A DNA stretch of 34,698 nt from Bradyrhizobium forestalis. GTDB taxonomy: Bacteria; Pseudomonadota; Alphaproteobacteria; Rhizobiales; Xanthobacteraceae. The notes under the pieces were generated by a model. That model saw nothing but the letters and a program-made list of their open reading frames with translations, was not told the origin of the DNA and did no database searches. The stretch is from the NCBI RefSeq assembly GCF_002795245.1, contig NZ_PGVG01000057.1:1-34698 (forward strand), written 5' to 3'. Positions 1 through 8,234 of this stretch are shown piece by piece; positions within the stretch are counted from its first letter, which is position 1, and each line of letters begins with the position of its first letter. The translations under genes were made by a program, and so were the position numbers.

Positions 1-224
1 GGGCGGTACTGCAGCCCGTAGGGGCCGCAGCATGACTGCCATCGACCGCCACCACCGATCGGCCGCGAAAACGGACCTGTCCACTTCGCGCCCGACGCCC
101 GAGGTCGTTCAAAAAAAGCCCGAAATCGAACCTCACTCCCGCACAAGACATTGCGCAAAGCTCTCGCATGCGGGAGAGGTTAAGAAGCACCCGCTCCTCC
201 GAACTGCGAGCGCGAGTTCCAAAT
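1..224. other. Left-edge stretch without a supported gene
   Basis: I see no convincing gene here. A 64-codon plus-strand frame exists at 32-226, but its composition is not protein-like and it runs into the ctpA terminator. A minus-strand frame reading off the left edge, with possible starts at 42 or 33, cannot be assigned from so few codons. In related genomes another minus-strand gene often follows ctpA, so the edge may hold the start of one. Confidence 0.4.
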
Positions 225-255
225 AAAAAGGGCGGCTTCAGGAAGCCGCCCTTTT
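225..255 (-). terminator. Rho-independent terminator of the ctpA operon
   Basis: A 9-bp GC-rich stem (230-238 paired with 243-251) closes a 4-nt loop. On the minus strand it is followed by a U-rich tract, seen as the A-run at 225-229 on the plus strand. It lies 25 bases beyond the ctpA stop codon, where the long minus-strand operon should end. The T-run on its other side may let it work weakly in both directions. Confidence 0.85.
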
Positions 256-279
256 CGAGAAAATCCGTGATGCGCCGAC

Positions 280-1638
280 TTAGTTCGCCGCTTTGGGCTT
301 GTCGGTCGTCGCCTTGCTGTCGCCACCCGGCGTGGGTGCGGCGGAGGCGCTGTTCTTGATGCCGTGGAGCAGGTCGCCGGCAAGCTTCAGCGCCTTGTCG
401 TCCTTGGCATCCGGCGGGACGTAGGACTGCGAGCCGGTCTTCTCGTCGCCATCGTTCTTCAGATGGCCGCGCAGCGAAGCCTCGCCCTTGGTGTCGGTGC
501 GCGACTTCAACTCGTCCGGCACGTCCTGCAGCACCTCGATGTCGGGCACGATGCCCTTGGCCTGGATCGACTTGCCCGACGGCGTGTAGTAGCGGGCCGT
601 GGTCAGCCGCAGCGCGCCGTTGCCGCTTCCGAGCGGAATGATGGTCTGCACCGAGCCCTTGCCGAACGAGCGCGTGCCGACGATCGTCGCGCGCTTATGA
701 TCCTGCAGCGCGCCGGCGACGATTTCGGAGGCCGACGCCGAGCCGCCATTGACCAGCACGATGACCGGCCTGCCCTTGGTCAGGTCGCCCGCATGCGCGG
801 TGCGGCGCTGGGTCTCCTCGGCATTGCGGCCGCGGGTCGAGACGATCTCGCCCTTCTCCAGGAACGAGTCGGAGACGGTGACGGCTTCCTCGAGCAGGCC
901 GCCCGGGTTGTTGCGCAGATCGATGATGTAGCCCTTGAGCTTGTCGCCGATCTGGTTCGAGAGGTTGGAGATCTCGCGCTTCAGGCCTTCGGTGGTCTGC
1001 TCGTTGAAGGTGGTGATGCGGATATAGGCGATGTCATCCTGCTCGACGCGCGCACGCACCGAGCGGACGCGAATGTTGTCGCGCACCAGGGTGACCTCGA
1101 TCGGATTGTCCTGGCCCTTGCGGATGATCTTGAGCTTGATCTTGGTGTTGACCGGGCCGCGCATCTTCTCGACCGCCTGGTTCAGGGTCAGGCCCTGCAC
1201 GGCCTCGTCGTCGAGATTGGTGATGATGTCGTTGGCCATGACGCCGGCGCGCGAGGCCGGCGTGTCGTCGATCGGCGAGACCACCTTGATCAGGCCGTCT
1301 TCCATCGTGACCTCGATGCCGAGGCCGCCGAACTCACCGCGGGTCTGCACCTGCATGTCGCGGAAGCTCTTGGCGTCCATGTAGCTCGAATGCGGATCGA
1401 GGCCGGTGAGCATGCCGCTGATGGCGGATTCGATCAGCTTGGTGTCGTCGGGCTTCTCGACATAGTCGGAGCGCACGCGCTCGAACACGTCGCCGAACAG
1501 GTTGAGCTGGCGATAGGTATCCGCGGTCGCGGCTCGCGCGCTGGAGCCCATGAACACCGCGCGCGGCTGGGTCACGAACAGCGTCAGCGCCGCACCGGTG
1601 GCCGCGCTGAGGAGGATTACTGAAGTCTTGCGCATCAT
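280..1638 (-). CDS. ctpA: Carboxy-terminal processing protease, S41 family
   Basis: This is a 452-residue periplasmic serine protease of the CtpA/Prc family, which trims the C-termini of exported proteins and in some bacteria degrades cell-wall hydrolases. An N-terminal signal or anchor segment (about residues 5-35) is followed by a PDZ domain (about 95-185) and the S41 catalytic domain (about 195-375). The nucleophile is probably Ser302 in NGGSASASE and the general base Lys327 in RSFGKGS; the spacing of 25 residues matches Prc Ser430/Lys455. The C-terminal 75 residues are polar and probably disordered. The start codon overlaps the stop of the upstream envC-like gene in an ATGA, with a second Met directly after, which indicates translational coupling. 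Coupling of a protease with a murein hydrolase activator suggests a joint role in envelope remodelling (inference). Confidence 0.95.
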   Translation of the reverse strand: MMRKTSVILLSAATGAALTLFVTQPRAVFMGSSARAATADTYRQLNLFGDVFERVRSDYVEKPDDTKLIESAISGMLTGLDPHSSYMDAKSFRDMQVQTRGEFGGLGIEVTMEDGLIKVVSPIDDTPASRAGVMANDIITNLDDEAVQGLTLNQAVEKMRGPVNTKIKLKIIRKGQDNPIEVTLVRDNIRVRSVRARVEQDDIAYIRITTFNEQTTEGLKREISNLSNQIGDKLKGYIIDLRNNPGGLLEEAVTVSDSFLEKGEIVSTRGRNAEETQRRTAHAGDLTKGRPVIVLVNGGSASASEIVAGALQDHKRATIVGTRSFGKGSVQTIIPLGSGNGALRLTTARYYTPSGKSIQAKGIVPDIEVLQDVPDELKSRTDTKGEASLRGHLKNDGDEKTGSQSYVPPDAKDDKALKLAGDLLHGIKNSASAAPTPGGDSKATTDKPKAAN

Positions 1639-3014
1639 CCGCGAACCTTCTCGCCTTCATTTGCGGCCCACCATGGGCCTGGATCGATTGGAGTGCCGTC
1701 TTTGCGGAACTCGACATACAGCACAGGTTGACTCGCGTTCGTGGCGAGAATGGAGGCGACTTGAGATGTCGACCCCATGGTCGCGACCGGCTCCCCCGTG
1801 AGCACAAACTGTCCGATGTTGACCGAAATGCGCTCCATCCCGGCGATCAGGACATGATACCCGCCCCCGGCATTGAGGATCAAGAGTTGTCCATAGCTGC
1901 GGAATGGGCCCGCATAGACCACCCAGCCGTCACACGGCGTCGTGACTTGGGAGCCGGGCTTGGTGGCCAGCGAAATACCCTTCTGCACCCCGCCGACCCC
2001 GTCGGAACCGCCAAAATCCCTGATCTTGTTACCGTTAACCGGAAGAGGCAGAAGGCCCTTGGCCGAGGCGAAGGCGATCGCCGGGGTGGTGCGGGACTTG
2101 TCCTTGAAAGCGCCCGGGCCCGACTTGGCGCTGGAGTTGGCGCTGGAGTTGGCGCCGGCGGCCGCCTTGGCCTCGGCCTGCTTTGCAGCCTCAGCCGCCT
2201 TCTCGGCCGCCCTGGCGGCGCTTTGCAGGTCCTGCTCCATCTTGGCGATCAGCCCCTGGAGATCGCCGACCTGCTTTGATAGCGCGATGGCGCGCGAATT
2301 CTCGGCGTCCAAGTCCTTTTCGCGTGCCGCCTGCTGGCGCTGCCGCTCGTCGACCAAAGCGGTGAGCCGGGTCTGGTCGTTGCGGACCTTGTCGCGGTCG
2401 GAGGCGAGCTGGTCGCGCTCGATGGCGATGGTCTTGCGCAAGGCCACGAGCTCGCCGAGCTCGCCCGCGATCTTCTCGGCGCGGCCGCGCAATTCCGGCA
2501 CGACGGCGCCGAGCAGCATCGCCGTGCGTAATGACTGCAGCGCATCTTCGGGCCGCACCAGCAGCGCCGGCGGCGTGCGCCGGCCGGCGCGCTGCAAGGC
2601 CGCCAGCACCTCGACGATGTCGGCACGGCGCGAATCGAGCGAAGCGCGCATCTGCTGCTCGCGGCCGTTCAGCGCGCGCAGTCGCGCTTCCGCCTCGTCG
2701 ATCTTGGTCTCCACGGCGCGCACGTTGGCGGCGGTCTCGATCAGCTGCTGATTGAGCTGGGTGCGGTCCTGGCCGAGCGCGGTGATCTCGACCTTGAGCT
2801 TGGCCTGCGCTTCTTCCGCGCTCTTCTGCCTGGCGCGGGCGGCCTCGAGCTCCTGCTCGCGCTGTTTGATCGCCTCGGGCGAGACCGCGGCGGTCTGCGG
2901 TGTCGCCGTCTGAGCTTGCGCAAGGCTTGCGCCGGCGACGCTGGTGATCAGCAACAGGTTGAGGAGCGGCGCTCGCATCGTGTCGGCAAAGGTGCTCGTT
3001 GTGGCGCGCATCAC
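1635..3014 (-). CDS. EnvC-like murein hydrolase activator (degenerate M23/LytM)
   Basis: This 459-residue protein has a signal peptide (roughly residues 14-35), a long charged Ala/Glu/Lys/Arg-rich coiled coil (about 45-290) and a C-terminal LytM/M23 domain (about 325-450). That layout is typical of EnvC, which activates periplasmic amidases at the division septum instead of cutting peptidoglycan itself. The zinc-binding positions of active M23 enzymes are missing: where HxxxD is expected the sequence reads QKGISLAT, and the usual HxH is reduced to a single His in YHVLIAG. A catalytically dead activator is therefore the best call. Its start overlaps the rlmH stop and its stop overlaps the ctpA start, so the three genes are tightly packed. 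No amidase gene is in the window. Confidence 0.88.
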   Translation of the reverse strand: MMRATTSTFADTMRAPLLNLLLITSVAGASLAQAQTATPQTAAVSPEAIKQREQELEAARARQKSAEEAQAKLKVEITALGQDRTQLNQQLIETAANVRAVETKIDEAEARLRALNGREQQMRASLDSRRADIVEVLAALQRAGRRTPPALLVRPEDALQSLRTAMLLGAVVPELRGRAEKIAGELGELVALRKTIAIERDQLASDRDKVRNDQTRLTALVDERQRQQAAREKDLDAENSRAIALSKQVGDLQGLIAKMEQDLQSAARAAEKAAEAAKQAEAKAAAGANSSANSSAKSGPGAFKDKSRTTPAIAFASAKGLLPLPVNGNKIRDFGGSDGVGGVQKGISLATKPGSQVTTPCDGWVVYAGPFRSYGQLLILNAGGGYHVLIAGMERISVNIGQFVLTGEPVATMGSTSQVASILATNASQPVLYVEFRKDGTPIDPGPWWAANEGEKVRG

Positions 3015-3493
3015 GCGCGGTGATAGGGGTGGCCGGCCAGAATGGTGGCGGCCCGATAAAGCTGTTCCAGAAGCATGACGCGGACCATTTGGTGCGGCCA
3101 GGTCGCAGAGCCGAACGCGATCGCGAGCTTGGCCTTACGGCGCAATTCGGGCGAAAGTCCGTCCGCCCCTCCGATCACGAAGATAGTATGTCCGGCGCCC
3201 TCGTCGCGCCAGCGCGCCAGATGCCGTGCGAATACGGTGGAGTCGAGATTCTGGCCGCGCTCGTCCAGCGCAACCAGGATCGCCTTGTCCGGAATATGCG
3301 CCGAGATCGCCGCGGCCTCCTCGGCCATCCGCGTCGCGGTGTCGCGCGCGCGGCTCTCGGGAATTTCGTGGATGCTGAGCTCGCGGAATCCAAGCTTGCG
3401 GCCGGCCTCGTCGAACCGCTCGAAATAGCGGTCGGCAAGCTCGCGTTCGGGGCCCTGCTTCAGCCGGCCCACCGCAATGACAGCAACACGCAT
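3011..3493 (-). CDS. rlmH: 23S rRNA (pseudouridine1915-N3)-methyltransferase RlmH
   Basis: The 160-residue product is a full-length RlmH, a small SPOUT-class methyltransferase. It uses S-adenosylmethionine to methylate pseudouridine 1915 in helix 69 of 23S rRNA, late in 50S maturation. Visible hallmarks are the start MRVAVIAVG, the SAM-binding loop IGGADG at 107-112 and the knot-forming C-terminus with EQLYRA and GHPYHR (143-159). The ATG is preceded by a 139-base gap to rsfS, and the stop overlaps the next gene by 4 bases. Position next to rsfS and nadD is the usual alphaproteobacterial arrangement. Confidence 0.96.
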   Translation of the reverse strand: MRVAVIAVGRLKQGPERELADRYFERFDEAGRKLGFRELSIHEIPESRARDTATRMAEEAAAISAHIPDKAILVALDERGQNLDSTVFARHLARWRDEGAGHTIFVIGGADGLSPELRRKAKLAIAFGSATWPHQMVRVMLLEQLYRAATILAGHPYHRA

Positions 3494-3632
3494 GGCGTCT
3501 CTAGGACCACGTCTTCGGGATCGTGGCTTTTAGGGTCGTGGCTTCGGGGTCGCGTTTTCAAAGACCGCGCGCAACACGCGCGCGCACGACGCTAGCACGC
3601 GCGTCAGCCGATTCGAAGTCGGCTCGATGAGC

Positions 3633-4055
3633 CTAGATCGCCTTCGCCGCCCCTGGGCCCTGCGTGTACAATCTCTCGAGATTGTAGAACTCGCGCACCT
3701 CGGGTCTGAACACGTGCACGATCACGTCGCCGGAATCGATCAGCACCCAGTCGCAATTGGGCAAGCCCTCGACATGGATGTTCTTGATGCCGTTTTCCTT
3801 GAGGCCCTTCGTGACATTCTCCGCGATCGCACCGACGTGCCGGTTCACCCGGCCGGTGGTGACGATCATGTAGTCGGAGTATGCCGATTTGCCGCGAAGG
3901 TCGATGGTGACCGTCTCTTCCGCCTTCATGTCCTCGAGGCGGGAGAGGATCAGGCTCAGCGTCTTGTCGGCGTCGGGTTGCGCCTTCAAGGCCGCAGCTT
4001 TGGTCGATGTTTTACGCGTAGGTTTGGTAACCTTGGGTAAAACAGGCTTGGACAA
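3633..4055 (-). CDS. rsfS: Ribosome silencing factor RsfS (Iojap family)
   Basis: This 140-residue protein belongs to the RsfS/Iojap family, which binds ribosomal protein L14 on the 50S subunit and blocks subunit joining when nutrients are short. The conserved core runs from about residue 30 to 130 and includes VTIDLRGKSAYSDYMIV, the NCDWVLIDSGDVIVHVF strand region and EVREFYNLERL near the end. The first 30 residues are Lys/Thr/Ala-rich and probably flexible. The start could lie a little further downstream. It sits between nadD and rlmH, as in most bacteria, with non-coding gaps of about 140 bases on each side. Confidence 0.95.
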   Translation of the reverse strand: MSKPVLPKVTKPTRKTSTKAAALKAQPDADKTLSLILSRLEDMKAEETVTIDLRGKSAYSDYMIVTTGRVNRHVGAIAENVTKGLKENGIKNIHVEGLPNCDWVLIDSGDVIVHVFRPEVREFYNLERLYTQGPGAAKAI

Positions 4056-4196
4056 TACAGATGCGGTCAGGGACCATTCCTTTCACTGTATCGCGAACGC
4101 CGAATCCGACGCTCACTGGTTACACTACATCATGTGGGGTTAAGGGTTTCAATATGCCAGAGAGCCCGTAGTCCACACCATGTCCGCACATTCGTC

Positions 4197-4841
4197 TCAG
4201 TTCGTACCTTTCCAGCTTCCGTCCGGGTTCCGCAGGCGCGTTGAGGAGAGATTCAGCTTCAATCCGGTCAGGAACACCCAGGCCGGCGCCGGCCGATCTG
4301 CAAGCAGGGCGGCCTTATCCTCGGGCAGACGGTAGCGCGATAGCGCCTGGGCGGCGGGCGAGCTGAGGGCGCGAAAGCTCTGCGGCGGGCGATCGATCAC
4401 TGCCATCGGCACCTGGGCGGCGATGCGCCGCCAGTCCTGCCAACGATGGAATTGAGCGAGATTGTCGGCGCCCATGATCCAGACAAAGCGCAAGCCAGGG
4501 AAGCGGCGGCGCAAGGTGTTGATCGTGTCGATAGTATAGCGGGTGCGAATGACGGATTCGAGACAGCTCACCTCGATGCGCGGATCGTTGGCGACGTTGC
4601 GCGCGGCCTGCATGCGCGCGCCGAGCTCGTGCAGATTGCCGTTCTCCTTGAGCGGATTGCCCGGTGTGACCAGCCACCAGATTCGGTCGAGCTGCAATCG
4701 CTTGAGCGCGAACCGGCTGATCGCGCGATGGGCCTGATGCGGCGGGTTGAACGAGCCGCCGAGCAGGCCGATGCGCATACCCTCCGTGTGGGGAGGGACC
4801 GCTTGGGCCACGAAACGCGGCACGACGAAATTGTTGCTCAA
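4197..4841 (-). CDS. nadD: Nicotinate-nucleotide adenylyltransferase
   Basis: This 214-residue enzyme transfers AMP from ATP to nicotinate mononucleotide, giving deamido-NAD in NAD biosynthesis. The nucleotidyltransferase signature GGSFNPPHQAH (28-38) contains the HxxH-type catalytic histidines, and SSTRLR (199-204) is the family's phosphate-binding motif. A Met at residue 22 (position 4778), directly before the conserved RIGLLGGSF, is an alternative start. I kept the longer form because the 21-residue extension is in frame and its coding-like composition fits. The gene lies 19 bases after proA and is probably co-transcribed with it. Confidence 0.94.
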   Translation of the reverse strand: MSNNFVVPRFVAQAVPPHTEGMRIGLLGGSFNPPHQAHRAISRFALKRLQLDRIWWLVTPGNPLKENGNLHELGARMQAARNVANDPRIEVSCLESVIRTRYTIDTINTLRRRFPGLRFVWIMGADNLAQFHRWQDWRRIAAQVPMAVIDRPPQSFRALSSPAAQALSRYRLPEDKAALLADRPAPAWVFLTGLKLNLSSTRLRNPDGSWKGTN

Positions 4842-4860
4842 TGCCCGCGCCTCGCGACGT

Positions 4861-6156
4861 CTACGGCCGGGTCTGTCCGGTGCCGTGGACGCGATATTTG
4901 AAGCTCGTCAACTGCTCGGCGCCAACAGGGCCGCGGGCGTGGAAGCGGCCGGTGGCGATGCCGATCTCGGCGCCGAAACCGAACTCGCCGCCATCGGCGA
5001 ACTGCGTCGAGGCGTTGTGCAGCACGATCGCGGAATCGACCTCGCTCAGGAATTTGGTCGCCGCACGCTCGTCAGCGCTCACGATTGCGTCGGTATGATG
5101 CGAGCCGTGGTTCTGGATGTGTGCGATCGCGCCGTCGACGCCGTCCACCACCTTCGCCGCGATGATCGCGTCGAGATATTCGGTGTCCCAATCGTCCTCG
5201 CTGGCAGGCTTGACGCGTGCATCGGTCTTCTGCACGGCGTCGTCGCCGCGCACTTCGCAGCCGGCATCGAGCAGCATCTCGACCAGCGGCTTCAGGTTCT
5301 TCGCAACAGCGGCACGATCGACCAGCAGCGTCTCGGCCGCGCCGCAGACGCCGGTGCGGCGCATCTTGGCGTTGAGCACGATCGACTTCGCCATGGCGAG
5401 GTCGGCGCTGGCATCGACATAGACGTGATTGACGCCTTCGAGATGCGCGAAGACAGGCACGCGCGCTTCCTGCTCGACGCGCGCGACGAGGCTTTTTCCC
5501 CCGCGCGGCACGATGACGTCGACGGCCCCGTTCAGTCCCGACAGCATCATGCCGACCGCGGCGCGGTCGCGCGTCGGCACCAGCGTGATCGCAGCTTCGG
5601 GAAGGCCGGCTTCGCGCAAGCCCTGCACCAGGCAGTCGTGGATGGCGCGGCAGGATCGAAAACTGTCCGAGCCGCCGCGCAGGATCACGGCATTGCCCGA
5701 CTTCAGGCACAGCACGCCGGCATCGGCCGCAACGTTCGGACGGCTCTCGAAGATCACGCCGACGACGCCGAGCGGCACGCGCACGCGCTCGATGGTCATG
5801 CCGTTCGGCCGCTGCCAGCTCTCGGTGACGACGCCGATCGGATCGGCAATGCCGCGCACGATGCCGATGCCCTCGGCCATCCCTTCGACCCGTGCCGGCG
5901 TCAGCGTCAGGCGGTCGATGAAGGCGGAGGTCGCATTGCCGGAGGCGCGGGCTTCCGCGACGTCCTCGGCATTGGCGGCGAGGATCGCCGCGGCGTTCTG
6001 GCGGATCGCCCGCTCCATGGCTTCCAGCGCCCGGTTCTTCTGCTCCGGCGGCGCCAGCGCCAGCACGCGCGCGGCGGCGCGGGCACGGCTAGCGAGATCG
6101 GACATCAGCGCCTGGAGATCGGCATTGCCGTCAACGGCTTTGAGGGGGGCGGCCAT
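4861..6156 (-). CDS. proA: Glutamate-5-semialdehyde dehydrogenase (gamma-glutamyl phosphate reductase)
   Basis: The 431-residue product is a complete ProA, which reduces gamma-glutamyl phosphate to glutamate semialdehyde with NADPH, the second step of proline synthesis. It has the aldehyde dehydrogenase superfamily fold. The probable catalytic cysteine is Cys271 in RRTGVCGAAET, and the cofactor-binding segment IFESRPNV (135-142) and LKSGNAVILRGG (151-162) are present. Its partner proB lies upstream on the same strand but is separated by the ParD/ParE module (6350-6904), which reads the opposite way. ProA therefore probably needs its own promoter within about 6157-6349, or read-through across the module. 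Confidence 0.96.
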   Translation of the reverse strand: MAAPLKAVDGNADLQALMSDLASRARAAARVLALAPPEQKNRALEAMERAIRQNAAAILAANAEDVAEARASGNATSAFIDRLTLTPARVEGMAEGIGIVRGIADPIGVVTESWQRPNGMTIERVRVPLGVVGVIFESRPNVAADAGVLCLKSGNAVILRGGSDSFRSCRAIHDCLVQGLREAGLPEAAITLVPTRDRAAVGMMLSGLNGAVDVIVPRGGKSLVARVEQEARVPVFAHLEGVNHVYVDASADLAMAKSIVLNAKMRRTGVCGAAETLLVDRAAVAKNLKPLVEMLLDAGCEVRGDDAVQKTDARVKPASEDDWDTEYLDAIIAAKVVDGVDGAIAHIQNHGSHHTDAIVSADERAATKFLSEVDSAIVLHNASTQFADGGEFGFGAEIGIATGRFHARGPVGAEQLTSFKYRVHGTGQTRP

Positions 6157-6349
6157 GGGGGTTCAACCTTCTGCTAAGGCGGTGTCCTAGCACGGAAATC
6201 CCGCTTTTGCGAAGGGTCGGGAGGGTATGGCTGGGGCCCGGCGGACGCCGGCGGCTCGGCCAATGGCCGGGTTGGGTTGAGGATCACACGAAGCCTTGCG
6301 GGCCACTGGAATATCAATAAGTATCAATATTTGATAACGGAGCGGTCCC

Positions 6350-6628
6350 ATGGCGAGCAGCTACAGCATTGGCAAGCACTTTGAGGACCTGATCGACGGT
6401 CTCGTCGAGAGCGGGCGCTACGCTAGCGCCAGCGAGGTCATGCGCGAAGGCCTTCGCCTGGTCGAGGAGCGCGAGGAGCGGCGCAAGGTCAAGCTGGAGG
6501 CGCTGCGGGAGGCAATCCAGAAAGGCTTTGACAGCGGGCCGATGGAAGAGGTCGGCGACATGTTCGAGCGGATCAAGTCGGAAGGTCGGAAACGTCTGGC
6601 GACCAAAAATGCCAAAAAGACCCCTTAA
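6350..6628 (+). CDS. parD: ParD-family antitoxin (ribbon-helix-helix)
   Basis: This 92-residue protein resembles ParD antitoxins of ParDE type II toxin-antitoxin modules. The N-terminal 45 residues fit a ribbon-helix-helix DNA-binding domain (GKHFEDLIDGLVESGRYAS followed by ASEVMREGLRLVEE). The charged C-terminal half would wrap around the toxin. Such antitoxins normally repress their own promoter, and the AT-rich stretch at about 6313-6349 is a likely operator/promoter. The gene overlaps the toxin frame by 20 bases, the usual coupled layout. The module is inserted between proB and proA on the strand opposite to both. The antitoxin frame is intact, whereas its toxin is frameshifted. Confidence 0.85.
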   Translation: MASSYSIGKHFEDLIDGLVESGRYASASEVMREGLRLVEEREERRKVKLEALREAIQKGFDSGPMEEVGDMFERIKSEGRKRLATKNAKKTP

Positions 6629-6904
6629 GAGTCCGCAGACAGAAATCGACCTTACGGCGTCTGGGACTACATCGCCGCAGATAATCCGAGAGCGGCCGAT
6701 ACGCTGCTCGTCCGTATCGAAGCAACATTCGACATGCTTGCCGAGACACCGTTTGCCGGTCGCGAACGAAGCGAATTGCGTACAGGGTTGCGCAGCTTTC
6801 CGGTTGGCAACTACCTGATCTTCTACGTCCCAACACCAGACGGCGTCGAGGTCGTCCGCGTCATGCACGGCCGTCAGGATATCAATGCCGACGACATGCA
6901 ATAG
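6609..6904 (+). pseudogene. parE: ParE/RelE-family toxin, frameshifted
   Basis: An ATG at 6609 overlaps the antitoxin and opens a typical ParE N-terminus (MPKRPLKSPQTEIDL). The frame then becomes nonsense. After codon 15 the toxin continues one frame over as GVWDYIAADNPRAADTLL, then LRSFPVGNYLIFYV, and ends at the TAG at 6902-6904. The segment is 296 bases long, one short of 99 codons. Adding one T to the CTT at 6651-6653 restores DLYGVWDYI, so a single-base deletion there is the simplest explanation. All core RelE/ParE fold elements are otherwise preserved, which points to recent inactivation, a sequencing error or, less likely, recoding. I see no standard slippery heptamer. Confidence 0.82.
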
Positions 6905-6921
6905 CTGAGCGTCGGCTCGTA

Positions 6922-8043
6922 CTACCCGCCCACCACCAGATCGTCGCGGTGGATCATCTCCGACCTCCCGCTGATGCCGAGGATGGCCATCACGTCCGGG
7001 GAGGAGCGGCCCTTGATCCGTTCGGCGACCTCGGCGTCATAGGCGATCAGGCCGCGGCCGACCTCGCTGCTATCGGGGCCGCGCACGATCACGGCGTCGC
7101 CGCGGGCGAACTGGCCCTCGACCTTGATCACGCCGGCCGGCAGCAGGCTGGCGCCGGCGCGCAGCGCCGTCACCGCGCCGGCATCGATGGTCAGCGTGCC
7201 CTTCGGCTCCAGCGTCCCCGCGATCCAGCGCTTGCGCGAGGTGATGGGATTGGCGGGCGTCAGGAACCAGGTGCAGCGGCCGCCGTCGGCGATCGCCTGC
7301 AAGGGATGCTCGATCTTGCCGGAGGCGATCAGCATGTGGGTGCCGCCGGTGGTGGCGATCTTGGCCGCCTCGACCTTGGTGCGCATGCCGCCACGCGATA
7401 GCTCGGACTCGGCATCGCCAGCCACCGCCTCGATCTCCGAGGAGATGCTCTCGACCACCGGAATGAGCTTGGCGTTCGGGTTGTTCTTCGGCGGCGCGTC
7501 GTAGAGGCCGTCGATGTCGGACAGCAGCACGAGCAGGTCGGCGCTCGCCATGGTGGCGACGCGCGCGGCGAGGCGATCATTGTCGCCGTAGCGGATCTCG
7601 TTGGTGGCGACCGTGTCGTTCTCGTTGATCACGGGGATCGCGCGCCATTCCAAGAGCTTGCCGATGGTGGAGCGCGCATTGAGATAGCGGCGGCGTTCCT
7701 CGGTGTCCTGCAGCGTCACCAGGATCTGGCCGGCGCCGATGTCGTGCGCTCCGAGCACCTCCGACCAGATCCGCGCCAGCGCGATCTGACCGACCGCGGC
7801 GGCGGCCTGGCTCTCTTCCAGCTTCAGCGGACCGCGCGGCAGCTTGAGCCGGCTGCGGCCAAGCGCGATTGAGCCGGAGGAGACGACGAGGACGTCGCGT
7901 CCTTCCTTGTGTAGCTTGGCCATGTCGTCGGCGAGCGCGGCGAGCCAGGACGCCCGCACTTCGCCCCTGTCGGAATCGACCAGCAGCGCGGAGCCGACCT
8001 TGACGACGATGCGGCGGAATTGACTGAGTTCGGGGCTGGCCAT
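6922..8043 (-). CDS. proB: Glutamate 5-kinase
   Basis: ProB phosphorylates glutamate to gamma-glutamyl phosphate, the first committed step of proline synthesis and the usual point of proline feedback inhibition. The 373-residue protein has an amino-acid kinase domain (about 8-255; IVVKVGSALLV at the start, VINENDTVAT and GDNDRLAARVA in the middle, GGMRTKVEAAKIA towards the end) and a C-terminal PUA domain (about 275-360). The frame stays open upstream to 8211, but those 56 residues are Arg/Pro-rich and not family-like. The start at 8043 (MASPELSQF), just before the conserved kinase strand, fits the usual length. It is divergent from the TctC-type gene, with 191 bases between the two starts. 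Confidence 0.95.
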   Translation of the reverse strand: MASPELSQFRRIVVKVGSALLVDSDRGEVRASWLAALADDMAKLHKEGRDVLVVSSGSIALGRSRLKLPRGPLKLEESQAAAAVGQIALARIWSEVLGAHDIGAGQILVTLQDTEERRRYLNARSTIGKLLEWRAIPVINENDTVATNEIRYGDNDRLAARVATMASADLLVLLSDIDGLYDAPPKNNPNAKLIPVVESISSEIEAVAGDAESELSRGGMRTKVEAAKIATTGGTHMLIASGKIEHPLQAIADGGRCTWFLTPANPITSRKRWIAGTLEPKGTLTIDAGAVTALRAGASLLPAGVIKVEGQFARGDAVIVRGPDSSEVGRGLIAYDAEVAERIKGRSSPDVMAILGISGRSEMIHRDDLVVGG

Positions 8044-8234
8044 AGTGCGCCTGGACGATCTGCTCTGTCTTGGAAACGGCGGAACGAGAAGCGGCGCCGG
8101 TAAGGCCTGCTTTTGCAGCAGGACGATGGCCGGCGCAAGGCGGGCGAGATGATAAACGGCCGACGGCGGCCTTGTCTTGGACGCCGTTCCGGTTCTAATG
8201 CCGGCAACCAAAAACAGGACTGGAGAGGAAACGT

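Noticed and set aside
364..1623. A 419-codon plus-strand frame opposite ctpA
   Set aside because: It is a shadow of the high-GC coding strand: repetitive Arg/Ala/Gly/Val/Asp text with no family match, while the minus strand encodes a complete CtpA.
4747..6177. A 476-codon plus-strand frame opposite proA and nadD
   Set aside because: Complete ProA and NadD are encoded on the other strand, and the text (His/Asp/Arg-rich) is typical of an antisense shadow.
6609..6660. Programmed ribosomal frameshifting to make ParE
   Set aside because: No standard slippery heptamer lies between the antitoxin stop and the break, and a single missing T explains the data.
6314..6901. A 195-codon minus-strand frame across the ParD/ParE module
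   Set aside because: The plus strand carries clear ParD and ParE text, and this frame has no family features.
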